NCBI RefSeq assembly: GCF_015553625.1
Contig: NZ_JADNGY010000002.1
Coordinates: forward strand, 1 to 64,000
DNA: 64,000 nucleotides
Origin: Streptococcus australis
GTDB taxonomy: Bacteria; Bacillota; Bacilli; Lactobacillales; Streptococcaceae
Direction: 5' to 3'
A program made the position numbers and the translations under genes. Below, in pieces: positions 17,413 through 26,386 of this stretch (the first letter of the stretch is position 1; every line of letters begins with the position of its first letter). Below the pieces are notes generated by a model. It was not told where the DNA came from, did no database searches, and saw nothing but the letters and a program-made list of their open reading frames with translations.

Positions 17413-18598
17413 TGTAGCCTCCTTTCTTCACACCTCCAAAGCAGGCAAAGAGGCCACTGCCAATATGGGTCACGTATTCATTCATCTTATCGACTGCCCC
17501 AAGATTGGTTTGAATTTTTACAAAGCTGTCTGGATCCTTTTGGAAGGCAATAAAGAGTAATCCAGCATCAAACTGCCCCGTTTTCGGATCAATCCCATCA
17601 GAGTAAGAATAAGAGCGACGCAAAATGGGTAGATCCACTTCTTTGGCCAAACGGACATGTGAGTCAACTGGTAAGAGGGAAAGATCTACTTCGTCAAATT
17701 CGTTTTGCTTCCCAAACGGTGCACCACTTTCCTTATAGCGCCCAAAAGTATTTTCTTGCTCCTGTAGGTTGGTACGATCCCAGGTTTCCAGGTGCATGAT
17801 GATCCGGCGGACAGCCATATAAGAGCCATTTTTCATCCAGTCTTGACTATCAGCCCAGACCACCTTATCAAAATCTTTCTCTGTCGTGACATTGGCAGTC
17901 CCATCTTTAAATCCAAAGAGGTTTCTTGGGGTTTCCATACGATCGCCAATAGCAGCAAAGCCTGATTGACTCCACTTCATAGTCACCTTATTGCGTCCTT
18001 TGCGGATTAGGTTGCGTACGGCATGAAAGGCCACCTGCTCATCATCTGCACAAGCCTGGATAACGATATCACCACCCGTATACTGCTCTCTCAACTGTTC
18101 CTTAGGAAAAGCTGGTAAATCTCGGAAGAGTTTAGGACGTTTCTTCTCAAGTCCTAATTTTGTCAAAAAACTAGCCGAAACACCAAAGGTTAAGGTGAGG
18201 CGATAAGGATTTAGTCCAACTGTTTCACCTGTATCACTTGGTGGCAAGAGAGCGTTGAATCCATCTTTTTTGACTAAGTCTCCGTTGACCAACTTCTCAC
18301 TATAGTCCGTCCAATCCTTAAATAATTGGATGATCTCTTCTTTATCTTTTGTATGGAGGTCTAGCACCACAAAATAAATGTTTTTTTGCATGGGGGTTGT
18401 AATCCCCGCCTGGTGCTTGCCATAAAAACTAATCTCTTCTTGACCGTCCGCGATATTCTTGGAATCTTGCTCCTTATTAGCGAAAAAAGCAGAAGCACCG
18501 GATAGACCAAGTGCTAAGCCTGCTCCCCCAATACCTGCTTTTTTCAGAAATTCGCGACGATCCATTTTCTTTTCAAAAAATTTTTCGTCTTTTGTCAT
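17390..18598 (-). CDS. efeB: Tat-exported DyP-type haem peroxidase EfeB
   Basis: The 402-residue precursor carries a twin-arginine signal (DRREFLKKAGIGGAG, hydrophobic stretch ending near ASAFFA), so it is folded with haem in the cytoplasm and exported by TatAC. The DyP motif GFKDG is in LFGFKDGTANV. Late motifs RRSYSYSDG and LLFIAFQKDP are also standard. EfeB oxidises Fe(II) for uptake or strips iron from haem. It lies 2 nt after efeO and overlaps efeU. The next genes are tatC and tatA, so exporter and passenger share one message. Confidence 0.96.
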   Translation of the reverse strand: MTKDEKFFEKKMDRREFLKKAGIGGAGLALGLSGASAFFANKEQDSKNIADGQEEISFYGKHQAGITTPMQKNIYFVVLDLHTKDKEEIIQLFKDWTDYSEKLVNGDLVKKDGFNALLPPSDTGETVGLNPYRLTLTFGVSASFLTKLGLEKKRPKLFRDLPAFPKEQLREQYTGGDIVIQACADDEQVAFHAVRNLIRKGRNKVTMKWSQSGFAAIGDRMETPRNLFGFKDGTANVTTEKDFDKVVWADSQDWMKNGSYMAVRRIIMHLETWDRTNLQEQENTFGRYKESGAPFGKQNEFDEVDLSLLPVDSHVRLAKEVDLPILRRSYSYSDGIDPKTGQFDAGLLFIAFQKDPDSFVKIQTNLGAVDKMNEYVTHIGSGLFACFGGVKKGGYIGQDLFE

Positions 18599-18600
18599 TG

Positions 18601-19470
18601 TTATTTACCGTTTAAAATGATTCCCATTTGAGAGAGAGGTTCCCCTAATTTCGTTACTGCTTCCGCTAGTTCTTTGGTATCCTCTTCTGTTAGATCTGTA
18701 TATGATTTATAGTTGGATTCATCCGTCATATGTTTGTCTAACAAGTCATTCACAGCCTTGAATTCTGTCTCAAGAGTTTTCACAAGCTTGGCATCCTTCT
18801 TCTCGATGAGAGGTTTGAAGAGAGCAAAGATCTTCTCAGCTCCTTCAATATTGGCACGGAAATCGTAGAGATCTGTATGAGAGAAGATTTCTTCTTCACC
18901 AGTGATCTTTTGTGTAGCCACTTCATTCAAGAGGTCAACCGCCCCTGTCAACATCATATCTGGCGTTACTTCTACTGTCGCAATCTTAGCTTTGAGCTCT
19001 TTGATATCATTGACCAATTGATCTGCATATTTTTCAGTACCTTTGGTTGTATTTTCTTCCCACAAGATGCGTTCGATACGATGGAAGCCAGACCAACCTT
19101 CTTCTGATTTGTTTTCGTCAACATAGTCAACAAGTCGGAAGTCAATCTTGACATCAGACTCTCCAAAGCTTTCAGCGATTGGTTCAGAACGTTCATAAGA
19201 CATACGAATCAAAGGATAGACCTTCTTGGCTTCTTCTAGATCACCACTTTTGAGGACTCTTTGAAATTCCTCTGTATCTTTTAACAACTGATCGATTTGG
19301 CCTTGCACAAACTCCTTGTATTCGCTTGTCGCCTGATCCAAGGCTTTTTGGTCCTCTTTAGACAAAGTCACTGACGAAGAGGAACTGTTTGAGGTGGTTT
19401 TATTTGAGGATGAATTGGCACATCCTGTTAATAAAGCAACAGATAAGAGTGCTACTGCCAGTTTTTTCAT
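18601..19470 (-). CDS. efeO: EfeO/EfeM lipoprotein, iron-binding M75 domain
   Basis: A 289-residue lipoprotein with lipobox LLTGC (Cys near 17) and a low-complexity Ser/Thr linker. An EfeO M75 (imelysin-like) domain follows, whose HxxE motif is in GFHRIERILW. It lacks the cupredoxin domain of E. coli EfeO, as in the shorter EfeM-type proteins. It should bind iron at the outer face of the membrane and pass it to EfeU. It is the first gene of the five-gene operon, with a strong promoter and a CodY-box-like sequence just upstream. Confidence 0.94.
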   Translation of the reverse strand: MKKLAVALLSVALLTGCANSSSNKTTSNSSSSSVTLSKEDQKALDQATSEYKEFVQGQIDQLLKDTEEFQRVLKSGDLEEAKKVYPLIRMSYERSEPIAESFGESDVKIDFRLVDYVDENKSEEGWSGFHRIERILWEENTTKGTEKYADQLVNDIKELKAKIATVEVTPDMMLTGAVDLLNEVATQKITGEEEIFSHTDLYDFRANIEGAEKIFALFKPLIEKKDAKLVKTLETEFKAVNDLLDKHMTDESNYKSYTDLTEEDTKELAEAVTKLGEPLSQMGIILNGK

Positions 19471-19506
19471 GGTTCTTTTCTCCTGGATTCGTTTTTTACG
19501 TGGTCT

Positions 19507-19551
19507 ATTATAGCAAAGATTTTCTCATTTTTCAACAATTGTCAGAAAACT
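19507..19551 (-). promoter_or_regulatory. efe-tat promoter with CodY-box-like site
   Basis: TTGAAA (19530-19535), 17 bp, TATAAT with upstream TGC (19507-19512), minus strand. Immediately upstream of the -35, AGTTTTCTGACAATT (19537-19551) matches the CodY consensus AATTTTCWGAAAATT at 13 of 15 positions. No consensus Fur box was recognised. The clc gene ends at 19564 without a visible terminator, so some read-through is possible. Confidence 0.7.
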
Positions 19552-19563
19552 TTAATAAAAGAA

Positions 19564-21105
19564 TTAGAGGAGTAATTCTTTCACCCGACCTATGTCTGTC
19601 TCTTTTACTACAAGGTAGATACTATCTCCAAGATAGAGACGGGTGCTGCCATGCACTGTACTGTTTTTACCATTATGCTGGTAAGTAGTGATTAGAAGGT
19701 CTCTCGGCAGGTCCAAGTCGCGTACTTGACGGCCTGCTATTTTCTCTGATACAGGAATTTCGATCAAGGTTAAGACATCCGAACCACTGGTCACCTCGGG
19801 TATCAATTGTTCCAGCATAGCCTCATAGACAGGGGCTCCTTTTAGTAGATCCATGGTAATGTAGGCTGTCAAAGTAACCAAGCCTATCGGCATCAAGGTT
19901 CGAATATCTCCGACCATTTCGGTCACTAGAATCATAGCCGTTAAGGGTGCTTTTGAAATGGCACTGAAATAACCACTCATCCCCAAAATGACAAACAAAG
20001 GTAGTTGATTGGACTGAATGAGACCGAACGGCAATAACACCGCAGCAACCAAGGCTCCTAAAACTGATCCAAGAGCTAGGATAGGAAGGAAGATACCACC
20101 AGGAAGACCACTACCGTAACTGATCATACTCCAGATAAATCGCACCCCAAAATAAAAGACGAGCGTCTGGATACTAAGTGGGACATGGGCTAAATTCAAA
20201 ACCAGCTGATTGCCACCTCCAAGTAAGTGAGGGAAATAATAACCAATAGGTAAGATCAAAAGAAAGGCAAAGATTGGATAATAGGGTGCAGCTACCTTGA
20301 AATAAGCACCGAGCTTTTGATAAACACGACCAACATTTAAAACAGCAATTTCATAGAAAAAACCAGTCCCGCCCAGAAAAACACCCATGACTAGGAAAAT
20401 CCAATAGCTGGATAAATCGATATGGGGAATGTGATCTGGCATATTTAGAACAGGTGTTTGACCGAAGATGTTAAGGGAGACAAAGTTTGCGACCAAACTA
20501 GCAGCCAAGGTAGATACCCAGAAGACCCGAGAAAAATGATGGTAGACTTCTTCTACTACAAAGAGAAGACCCGCAATTGGTGCATTAAAGGCTGCCGCCA
20601 AACCCGCAGCGGCCCCGCTAGCAATTAAGGCCCTTTCTTCTACTGGACTAAGAGTAAGTTTTTTAGCCAACCCCTTGCCTCCCATAGCGCCAAGCTGGAT
20701 ACTTGGTCCTTCACGACCTAACATTAAGCCACTTGCAATTGAAAGAATTCCTAAAATGTATTTTTGCCAAAGGGTAGTCCACCAGTCTATTTGAAGTAAA
20801 CCTTTTAATTCTGCTTCCACTTGGGGAATACCGGAACCCTTTACGTTTTGGTTCTTTTTGATCAGTTGGCTAGCTAGTAGAATAATTAAAAGATACATAG
20901 AGAGAATGATGATCCAATTGATCGGACTTCTTCCTAGATCCTTATACAGCCCCTGCACAAAATGAAAGAAATGTTCAATAAAAAAGCGAAAACTCGAGAC
21001 GATCGCGCCAACTACGAGACCAACTAAAACACCTCTACTAACCTGAGTTAAAATAGAACTTGAGCTCGCTTGAAATTCTTTTTGGATTTGCTGACTTTGT
21101 TTCAT
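19564..21105 (-). CDS. ClC family chloride channel/H+ antiporter with TrkA-C domain
   Basis: A 513-residue protein with the ClC membrane core and a C-terminal regulatory TrkA_C domain (from about 435). Chloride-site motifs are present: GSGIPQVEAEL, GREGPSIQLGAMGG with the gating glutamate, and GSGLPGGIFLPILALG. A second glutamate in FVVEEVYHH corresponds to the internal proton-path glutamate of exchangers, so Cl-/H+ antiport is likelier than a pure channel. Fluoride-type ClC proteins have different signatures. Role inferred: acid or osmotic stress. It lies between nox and efeO, separated from nox by a terminator. Confidence 0.93.
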   Translation of the reverse strand: MKQSQQIQKEFQASSSSILTQVSRGVLVGLVVGAIVSSFRFFIEHFFHFVQGLYKDLGRSPINWIIILSMYLLIILLASQLIKKNQNVKGSGIPQVEAELKGLLQIDWWTTLWQKYILGILSIASGLMLGREGPSIQLGAMGGKGLAKKLTLSPVEERALIASGAAAGLAAAFNAPIAGLLFVVEEVYHHFSRVFWVSTLAASLVANFVSLNIFGQTPVLNMPDHIPHIDLSSYWIFLVMGVFLGGTGFFYEIAVLNVGRVYQKLGAYFKVAAPYYPIFAFLLILPIGYYFPHLLGGGNQLVLNLAHVPLSIQTLVFYFGVRFIWSMISYGSGLPGGIFLPILALGSVLGALVAAVLLPFGLIQSNQLPLFVILGMSGYFSAISKAPLTAMILVTEMVGDIRTLMPIGLVTLTAYITMDLLKGAPVYEAMLEQLIPEVTSGSDVLTLIEIPVSEKIAGRQVRDLDLPRDLLITTYQHNGKNSTVHGSTRLYLGDSIYLVVKETDIGRVKELLL

Positions 21106-21177
21106 AAATTCACTTAAACTCCAAGATTAATTGCCTTTATTATACTATTTTTCACGGCTCTTGAGTATGAGATAATC

Positions 21178-21204
21178 AAAAAAACGCCCTAACGAGCGTT
21201 TTTT
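21178..21204 (-). terminator. nox terminator
   Basis: Minus strand AAAAAACGC pairs with GCGTTTTTT around a loop of 8, with a T-run. It lies 8 bp after the nox stop. Confidence 0.85.
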
Positions 21205-21211
21205 GACTTTA

Positions 21212-22588
21212 TTATTCAGCAGTTAAAGCCGCCATTGTGATGTAGTTGTATGGTTTGTTGAAGTGTGGCAAGAAGAATAAGTCAGTCAGTGCCAACTTAT
21301 CAATCGTCACGTGTTCTTGAATAGCAAGTGAGAACATATGAATTCCCATTGAGATTGCACTATCACGTGATACCATTTGAGCACCAAGGATTTGACGGTT
21401 GTCTTTATTGTAGACAATCTTGATTGCGACTTCATGGTTATCGTGTTTGATAAATTCAGGTTTTTGAAGATCGTTGAATCCTGTTTCGCCAGCATTGAAA
21501 CCAGCAGCTTTTGCTTTTTCAAGTGTCAAACCAGTCGAAACCATGTGAAGACCGTAGATTGAGATACCATTAGAACCTTGAACACCGATTCCTTCCAATT
21601 CATGACCAGTCGCGTTGTAAGCTCCAACAATACCTGAACGAACAGCGTTAGATGCAAGAGCGATGTAACTCATTTCATCACGTGCGTTATCGTAGATAGT
21701 CGCACAGTCACCTACAGCGTATACACCAGGAAGTGACGTTTCTTGTTTCTTGTCTACAAGGAAGGCACCGTTGCGGAAGAGTTCGATCTTACCATCAGCA
21801 AGAGCTGTGTTAGGACGGAAACCAACAGCAAGAATAACCATATCCACGTCGAATGTTTCTTTGTCAGTTACCAAGCGTTCTACTTTACCATTTCCTTCAA
21901 CTGCTTGAACAGTTTGTCCAAGAGCCAAACGGATGTTGTGGTCTTCCAAGTTTTTAGCCATAATGTCTGTGAAATCTTTATCGTAGTATCCGTTCAAGAC
22001 AGTATCCACGATATCAACTAGGACAACGTCTTTTCCAAGACGCTCGAAAGCTTCAGCTAACTCAACACCGATGTACCCGCCACCAACTACGGCAATGCGG
22101 TTCAAGTGTTTGCTATTGTCTTTCAATTTTTCAATCACTTCTTCAGCATTTTGGTATAACTTAACAAATTGTACGTTTTCAAGAGTTGCTTTGAACTCAC
22201 GGTTACCTTTAACAATTTCAACACCTTCAATTGGAGGCAAAATTGGTGTAGAACCAGTAGCAAAGATCAACTTATCGTATGATTCTTTGTGTTCTTTTCC
22301 TTCAACTTCTGCAGTAACAACTTTGTTATCGTAGTCGATTGAAAGTACAGGTGAGTTCATGTAAATTTTCGCACCTTTAGCTTCAAGCGTTTCTTTATCA
22401 GAATAGAACAAGCCTTCAGGACCGTCGATTTGCTCACCGATCCAAAGAGCCATTCCACATCCAAGGAATGAAATATTTGAGTTTTGGTCAAATACAACGA
22501 TTTCATTTTCGTTTCCAAAATTATCCAACATTGTGTTGATACATGCAGTTCCAGCGTGGTTAGCACCCACAACTACGATTTTACTCAT
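21212..22588 (-). CDS. nox: H2O-forming NADH oxidase
   Basis: This FAD enzyme reduces O2 to water with NADH in the cytoplasm, regenerating NAD+ and protecting the cell from oxygen. The 458-residue protein starts [20 protein letters not shown] (Rossmann FAD fold). It has the redox-active Cys42 in SFLGCGMAL, a second dinucleotide fold at [17 protein letters not shown] and the FAD motif [11 protein letters not shown]. An upstream in-frame ATG would add 22 residues without sense, so the start at 22588 is preferred. The promoter carries a cre-like sequence facing a second one at the divergent flavin operon. Confidence 0.97.
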   Translation of the reverse strand: MSKIVVVGANHAGTACINTMLDNFGNENEIVVFDQNSNISFLGCGMALWIGEQIDGPEGLFYSDKETLEAKGAKIYMNSPVLSIDYDNKVVTAEVEGKEHKESYDKLIFATGSTPILPPIEGVEIVKGNREFKATLENVQFVKLYQNAEEVIEKLKDNSKHLNRIAVVGGGYIGVELAEAFERLGKDVVLVDIVDTVLNGYYDKDFTDIMAKNLEDHNIRLALGQTVQAVEGNGKVERLVTDKETFDVDMVILAVGFRPNTALADGKIELFRNGAFLVDKKQETSLPGVYAVGDCATIYDNARDEMSYIALASNAVRSGIVGAYNATGHELEGIGVQGSNGISIYGLHMVSTGLTLEKAKAAGFNAGETGFNDLQKPEFIKHDNHEVAIKIVYNKDNRQILGAQMVSRDSAISMGIHMFSLAIQEHVTIDKLALTDLFFLPHFNKPYNYITMAALTAE

Positions 22589-22624
22589 AGAAAAAATCCT
22601 ACCTTTAATTTTATTTACCTTACA

Positions 22625-22654
22625 ATTATAACATGAATATGATATCGTTTCCAA
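22625..22654 (-). promoter_or_regulatory. nox promoter with cre-like site
   Basis: TATAAT (22625-22630) and TTGGAA (22649-22654), 18 bp apart, minus strand. TGGAAACGATATCA (22640-22653) matches the CcpA cre consensus TGWAANCGNTNWCA at 13 of 14 positions and overlaps the -35. Confidence 0.7.
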
Positions 22655-22737
22655 TTATTTTGCTTACAATTTGTGATATTTTTTTCAAATCTTTAATCAC
22701 AAGCCTTGAAAAATGTCAACAAATTTGCTTAAAGGGA

Positions 22738-22766
22738 TTGTGAAAACGATCTCTTTTTGATATACT
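22738..22766 (+). promoter_or_regulatory. apbE-flavin reductase operon promoter with cre-like site
   Basis: TTGTGA (22738-22743), 17 bp, TATACT (22761-22766). TGAAAACGATCTCT (22741-22754) matches cre at 13 of 14 positions and overlaps the -35. CcpA binding here would repress the operon on preferred sugars. Confidence 0.7.
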
Positions 22767-22801
22767 GTAAGTAAGTGAAAATAGGAAAGGATAGATTTTC
22801 A

Positions 22802-23725
22802 GTGGACCTAAGCAGTCAATCTGAACGCTTGATGGGAACAACGATTACTGTATCGATCCTGCACCCACAAGCAGATAAGCTTCTAACTCGATGCTTTGAG
22901 CTTCTCCGGTCTTATGAACACCGTTTCAGTGCCAATGATACAAGTTCTGAACTCATGGAGGTCAATCATCAAGCAGGTATTTCAGCCGTTCAAGTCCATC
23001 CAGATCTTTTTGAGCTCATCTCTTTAGGTACCCAGCACAGTCAGGCCCGAAATAGCCATTTAAATATTGCAATTGGTCCTCTTGTTCAGACCTGGCGAAT
23101 TGGATTTGCAGACGCTAGGCGTCCAGACCAGAAGGAAATTGACCAAGCCTTGTTGAAAATCAACCCTCAAAAAATTCAACTAGATCATAAAAACCACGCT
23201 GTCTATCTGACACATCCTGGTATGAAAATTGATCTTGGGGCTTTGGCAAAAGGTTACAGTGCTGACCTCGTTGCTAGATTTTTAAAAAGTCAAGGAATCT
23301 CAGATGCTTTAATCGATCTTGGAGGCAATATTCTAACAGTCGGTCAGAATCCGATTAGAAAACAGCCGTGGCGAATTGGGATTCAAAATCCTGTTGAGCC
23401 AAGAGGGCACCACCTACTTGCTCTTTCAATCGAGAACAAGTCTATCGTAACCTCAGGAATTTACGAACGTCATCTAGAAGTCGATGGGCAGTCATTTCAT
23501 CATATATTCGATAGCAAGACAGGCTATCCTGTTGAGACAGACTTAGCCAGCATTACTATAATATCTGACAAATCCGTAGATGGGGAGATTTGGACTACTC
23601 GACTGTTTGGGGAATCCCCTGCTTCTATTCTCAACATTGTTGAATCGCTCCCTGGTATCGATACCTTATTGGTTTCGCAATCAGGCAAGATCGCTTTTAC
23701 AAGCGGGCTTCAATCCTATATATAA
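22802..23725 (+). CDS. apbE: FAD:protein FMN transferase (ApbE family)
   Basis: ApbE attaches FMN covalently to a Thr/Ser of target flavoproteins, using FAD and Mg2+. Family blocks are visible: ERLMGTTITVSI, IDLGALAKGYSADLVARF, ALIDLGGNILTVG, SIVTSGIYERH and the DGEIWTTRLF metal site. There is no signal peptide or lipobox, so it should act in the cytoplasm. I prefer the GTG at 22802, which has an AGGAAAGG site 11 nt upstream. A GTG at 22775 would be almost leaderless given the promoter. It leads an operon with two FMN reductases. No FMN_bind target protein is encoded nearby, which leaves its substrate open. Confidence 0.92.
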   Translation: MDLSSQSERLMGTTITVSILHPQADKLLTRCFELLRSYEHRFSANDTSSELMEVNHQAGISAVQVHPDLFELISLGTQHSQARNSHLNIAIGPLVQTWRIGFADARRPDQKEIDQALLKINPQKIQLDHKNHAVYLTHPGMKIDLGALAKGYSADLVARFLKSQGISDALIDLGGNILTVGQNPIRKQPWRIGIQNPVEPRGHHLLALSIENKSIVTSGIYERHLEVDGQSFHHIFDSKTGYPVETDLASITIISDKSVDGEIWTTRLFGESPASILNIVESLPGIDTLLVSQSGKIAFTSGLQSYI

Positions 23726-23749
23726 TGTTACATCAGAAAGGAAATTTTT

Positions 23750-24355
23750 ATGACAAAACTAATTGCGATTGTGGGGACCAACTCCAAACGTTCTACAAAC
23801 CGTCAACTACTTCAATACATGCAAAAACATTTTGCAAACAAAGCTGATATTGAATTGGTCGAAATCAAAGACATCCCAGTTTTTAACAAACCGGCTGACA
23901 AGAATGTACCAGAAGCTATCTTAGAGATTGTTGATAAAATTGAGAAAGCTGATGGTGTCATCATCGGCACTCCTGAATATGATCACTCTATTCCAGCTGT
24001 CCTGATGAGCGCTTTAGCTTGGCTCTCTTACGGAGTCTTTCCTTTGTTGAACAAACCAGTTATGATTACTGGTGCTTCATACGGTACTTTAGGATCTTCA
24101 CGTGCCCAACTGCAACTTCGCCAAATCTTAAACGCTCCAGAAATCAAAGCAACTGTTTTGCCAGATGAATTCTTGCTTTCTCATTCATTGCAAGCCTTCG
24201 ACCAACATGGAGATTTGGTAGATTTAGAAGTCATTCAAAAATTGGATGCTATCTTCGATGACTTCCGTATTTTTGTAAAGATTACAGACAAATTACGTAA
24301 TGCTCATGAGTTAATTCGCAAATCTGCTGAAAAATTTAACTGGGAAAACTTGTAG
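23750..24355 (+). CDS. NADPH-dependent FMN reductase
   Basis: A 201-residue flavodoxin-like reductase with the FMN phosphate loop GTNSKRSTNRQLLQYM at the N-terminus and the GTPEYDHSIPAVLMSALAW motif typical of the NADPH_dep_FMN_red family. It may reduce free FMN or quinones. It follows apbE by 24 nt with an AAAGGAAA ribosome site and precedes a longer paralogue by 17 nt. The two reductases are clearly related (both have an R-A-Q-x-x-L-R stretch after the active-site loop), indicating duplication. Confidence 0.92.
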   Translation: MTKLIAIVGTNSKRSTNRQLLQYMQKHFANKADIELVEIKDIPVFNKPADKNVPEAILEIVDKIEKADGVIIGTPEYDHSIPAVLMSALAWLSYGVFPLLNKPVMITGASYGTLGSSRAQLQLRQILNAPEIKATVLPDEFLLSHSLQAFDQHGDLVDLEVIQKLDAIFDDFRIFVKITDKLRNAHELIRKSAEKFNWENL

Positions 24356-24372
24356 GATAGGAGACGATAAGA

Positions 24373-25608
24373 ATGAAATTTGTTGGAATTTTAGGCTCAA
24401 ACTATGATCAATCATATAACCGTAAACTCTTGGAGTTCATGCAACGCCAATTTAAGCTCAAATTTGAATTGGAAATTCTTGAAATTGATGAAGTCCCAAT
24501 GTTTAACCAAGATGAAAAATGGGACGAAAGCTTCCAATTGCGTCTTTTGTATAATAAAATCACTCGTGCAGATGGGGTGATTATTGCAACCCCAGAACAC
24601 AACCATACCATTTCGGCTGCTCTAAAATCAGTTCTTGAATGGCTTTCCTATGAAGTTCATCCATTTGAAAGCAAACCTGTCATGATTGTAGGTGCTTCTT
24701 ACTACGACCAAGGGACTTCTCGTGCCCAAGTTCACCTTCGTAAGATTCTGGATGCTCCAGGTGTCAATGCCTATACCCTTCCAGGGAACGAATTCCTTCT
24801 CGGAAAAGCGAAAGAAGCTTTTGACGCAGATGGCAACATCATCAACGAAGGAACTGTAAAATTCCTTGAAACTTGCTTAGATAACTTTGTGAAATACGTA
24901 GGAGTCGTTTCTAAATTGAAAAAACCAAAACCAATTGAACCAGAAGATTTGGATTGCGGAAAACCAATCGCTACTACTATTACTGAGGTTGATCCGGATG
25001 ATCCAGATTGGGTAGAAAAAGTTGCAGAAATTACAGGGGCTGTATCTGGTGATACATACGTCAAATTGGACCACGGTATCCTGACTGTTAATCAAATCGA
25101 TATGTTCTTGAAAGCTATGCCTTTCGAATTGACATACGCTGATGATAACAACCAGTTCCTCTACTACAACAATGCCCACCAAGATCCAGATACCATGTTT
25201 GCGAAACGCGTGCCACCTCAATCAGGTAGCCGGATGTCAACCGTTCACGGTTCTCTTCCACCAGCACGTATGAAAAACGTTGAATGGGTCATTGGTACTC
25301 TTCGCAACGGAAACCAAGAATATGTTCGTACCATTGTTCCAGGCTCTCCTGAAGGCGTGATCAATACTCACAACTATCAAGCTATGTACTATCCAGATGG
25401 TTCATACGCTGGTATCAACGAAATTGTCTTCAACTTCAAACCATGGTTGGACTGGTACCTTCAAACAACTGGTCAACGTCTTGTAGGCGGTAGCGGACCA
25501 TTTGCTCCTGCTGGCGGCCATGGGGATGCAGACGCTACTTCAGGTGCTTCAGATGCTGGAGGACACGGTGACGCAGCTGCTGATGCTACATCTGGTGCAA
25601 GCAACTAA
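24373..25608 (+). CDS. FMN reductase fused to a PAS domain, with low-complexity tail
   Basis: Residues 1-185 are a second NADPH-dependent FMN reductase (GSNYDQSYNRKLLEFMQ loop, ATPEHNHTISAALKSVLEW motif). After a linker rich in Pro, Glu and Asp, residues of about 215-375 form a PAS domain resembling the C-terminal half of DUF438 proteins (LDHGILTVNQIDMFLKAMPF, YADDNNQFLYYN, YYPDGSYAGINEIV). The last 30 or so residues are an odd Gly/Ala/Asp/His tail with a repeated GGHGDA-ADATSGAS unit. The fusion suggests a reductase with its own redox or ligand sensor, or a PAS electron acceptor. A repeat-borne terminator begins 2 bp after the stop. Confidence 0.88.
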   Translation: MKFVGILGSNYDQSYNRKLLEFMQRQFKLKFELEILEIDEVPMFNQDEKWDESFQLRLLYNKITRADGVIIATPEHNHTISAALKSVLEWLSYEVHPFESKPVMIVGASYYDQGTSRAQVHLRKILDAPGVNAYTLPGNEFLLGKAKEAFDADGNIINEGTVKFLETCLDNFVKYVGVVSKLKKPKPIEPEDLDCGKPIATTITEVDPDDPDWVEKVAEITGAVSGDTYVKLDHGILTVNQIDMFLKAMPFELTYADDNNQFLYYNNAHQDPDTMFAKRVPPQSGSRMSTVHGSLPPARMKNVEWVIGTLRNGNQEYVRTIVPGSPEGVINTHNYQAMYYPDGSYAGINEIVFNFKPWLDWYLQTTGQRLVGGSGPFAPAGGHGDADATSGASDAGGHGDAAADATSGASN

Positions 25609-25609
25609 T

Positions 25610-25793
25610 AAAAAGAGAGTGGGACAGAAATCGGTAATTCGTTAGAATTCGATTTCGTCGTCCCACCTCCGCACAGTTGAGTAGGGCTGTAAAAGCTGAT
25701 GAAATCAGCGTAGTAGAGCCCACACAACCACTGCGTCTTGCTCGACAATCCAAAGATAATTGAGAGGCTAGGACTTTTGTCCCAGCCTCTTTT
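25610..25793 (+). repeat. ~182-bp dual-terminator repeat, copy 3
   Basis: This full copy fits exactly between two convergent genes: its left end is 2 bp from the flavin reductase stop and its right end touches the thioredoxin stop. Plus transcripts end at the right-end hairpin and minus transcripts at the left-end hairpin, so it serves both genes at once. Confidence 0.95.
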
Positions 25794-26364
25794 ATTTCAA
25801 CTCTTTGATAATCTTCTTAGCATCTTCGTTTGAAATTGCCCCTAATTGAACATGTCCAATCTTTCCTTGGCTATCAATAAAGACTTCCGTAGGGATTGAA
25901 CGGACTTGGTAATTTATAAAGGCAGATCCATCCGGATTGTACAAAACAGGAACTGATTGATAGTCTTGTTGGGCAAACCATTCAACAAACTCTTCTTCTG
26001 TTTTTTCCCCTTGCATCCCTGGTGCCATAACGGTAAGAATCTCAAAGTCCCGGTCCTTTTCTTCGACCAGTTTATTCAGTTCAGGCATACTTTGTCGGCA
26101 AGGACCACACCAAGTCGCCCAGAATTTCAAGTAAACCTTTTTGCCTCTATAGTCTGAAAGTTTGACTGTATTCCCCTTCATATCCTTTAGCTCGAAGTCA
26201 CTAGCTTCTTTTCCTACTAAAGGATGTTTACTTGTGCTAGTATTGGTCATTGATTGATTATCCATGGATTGATTGTTCATGCCGCTTTCGGACTGATTCA
26301 TAGAGCAAGCAGTCAGAATGGATAGAGAAAGAAGCGAAAAACAGGCGTATTTAATAACTTTCAT
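25792..26364 (-). CDS. Extracellular thioredoxin-like lipoprotein (TlpA/Etrx type)
   Basis: A 190-residue lipoprotein with lipobox LSILTAC (Cys near 20), a Met/Asn/Ser/Gln-rich spacer and a TlpA-type thioredoxin domain. The active site is WATWCGPCRQ. It probably carries reducing power from CcdA to surface proteins such as methionine sulfoxide reductase. It pairs with ccdA 22 nt upstream. Pneumococci have two such pairs, only one of them linked to msrAB. The absence of msrAB here fits the ccdA2-etrx2 type, but the assignment to that paralogue is inference. Confidence 0.92.
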   Translation of the reverse strand: MKVIKYACFSLLSLSILTACSMNQSESGMNNQSMDNQSMTNTSTSKHPLVGKEASDFELKDMKGNTVKLSDYRGKKVYLKFWATWCGPCRQSMPELNKLVEEKDRDFEILTVMAPGMQGEKTEEEFVEWFAQQDYQSVPVLYNPDGSAFINYQVRSIPTEVFIDSQGKIGHVQLGAISNEDAKKIIKELK

Positions 26365-26386
26365 AATGAGTAAACCTCCATTTAAT

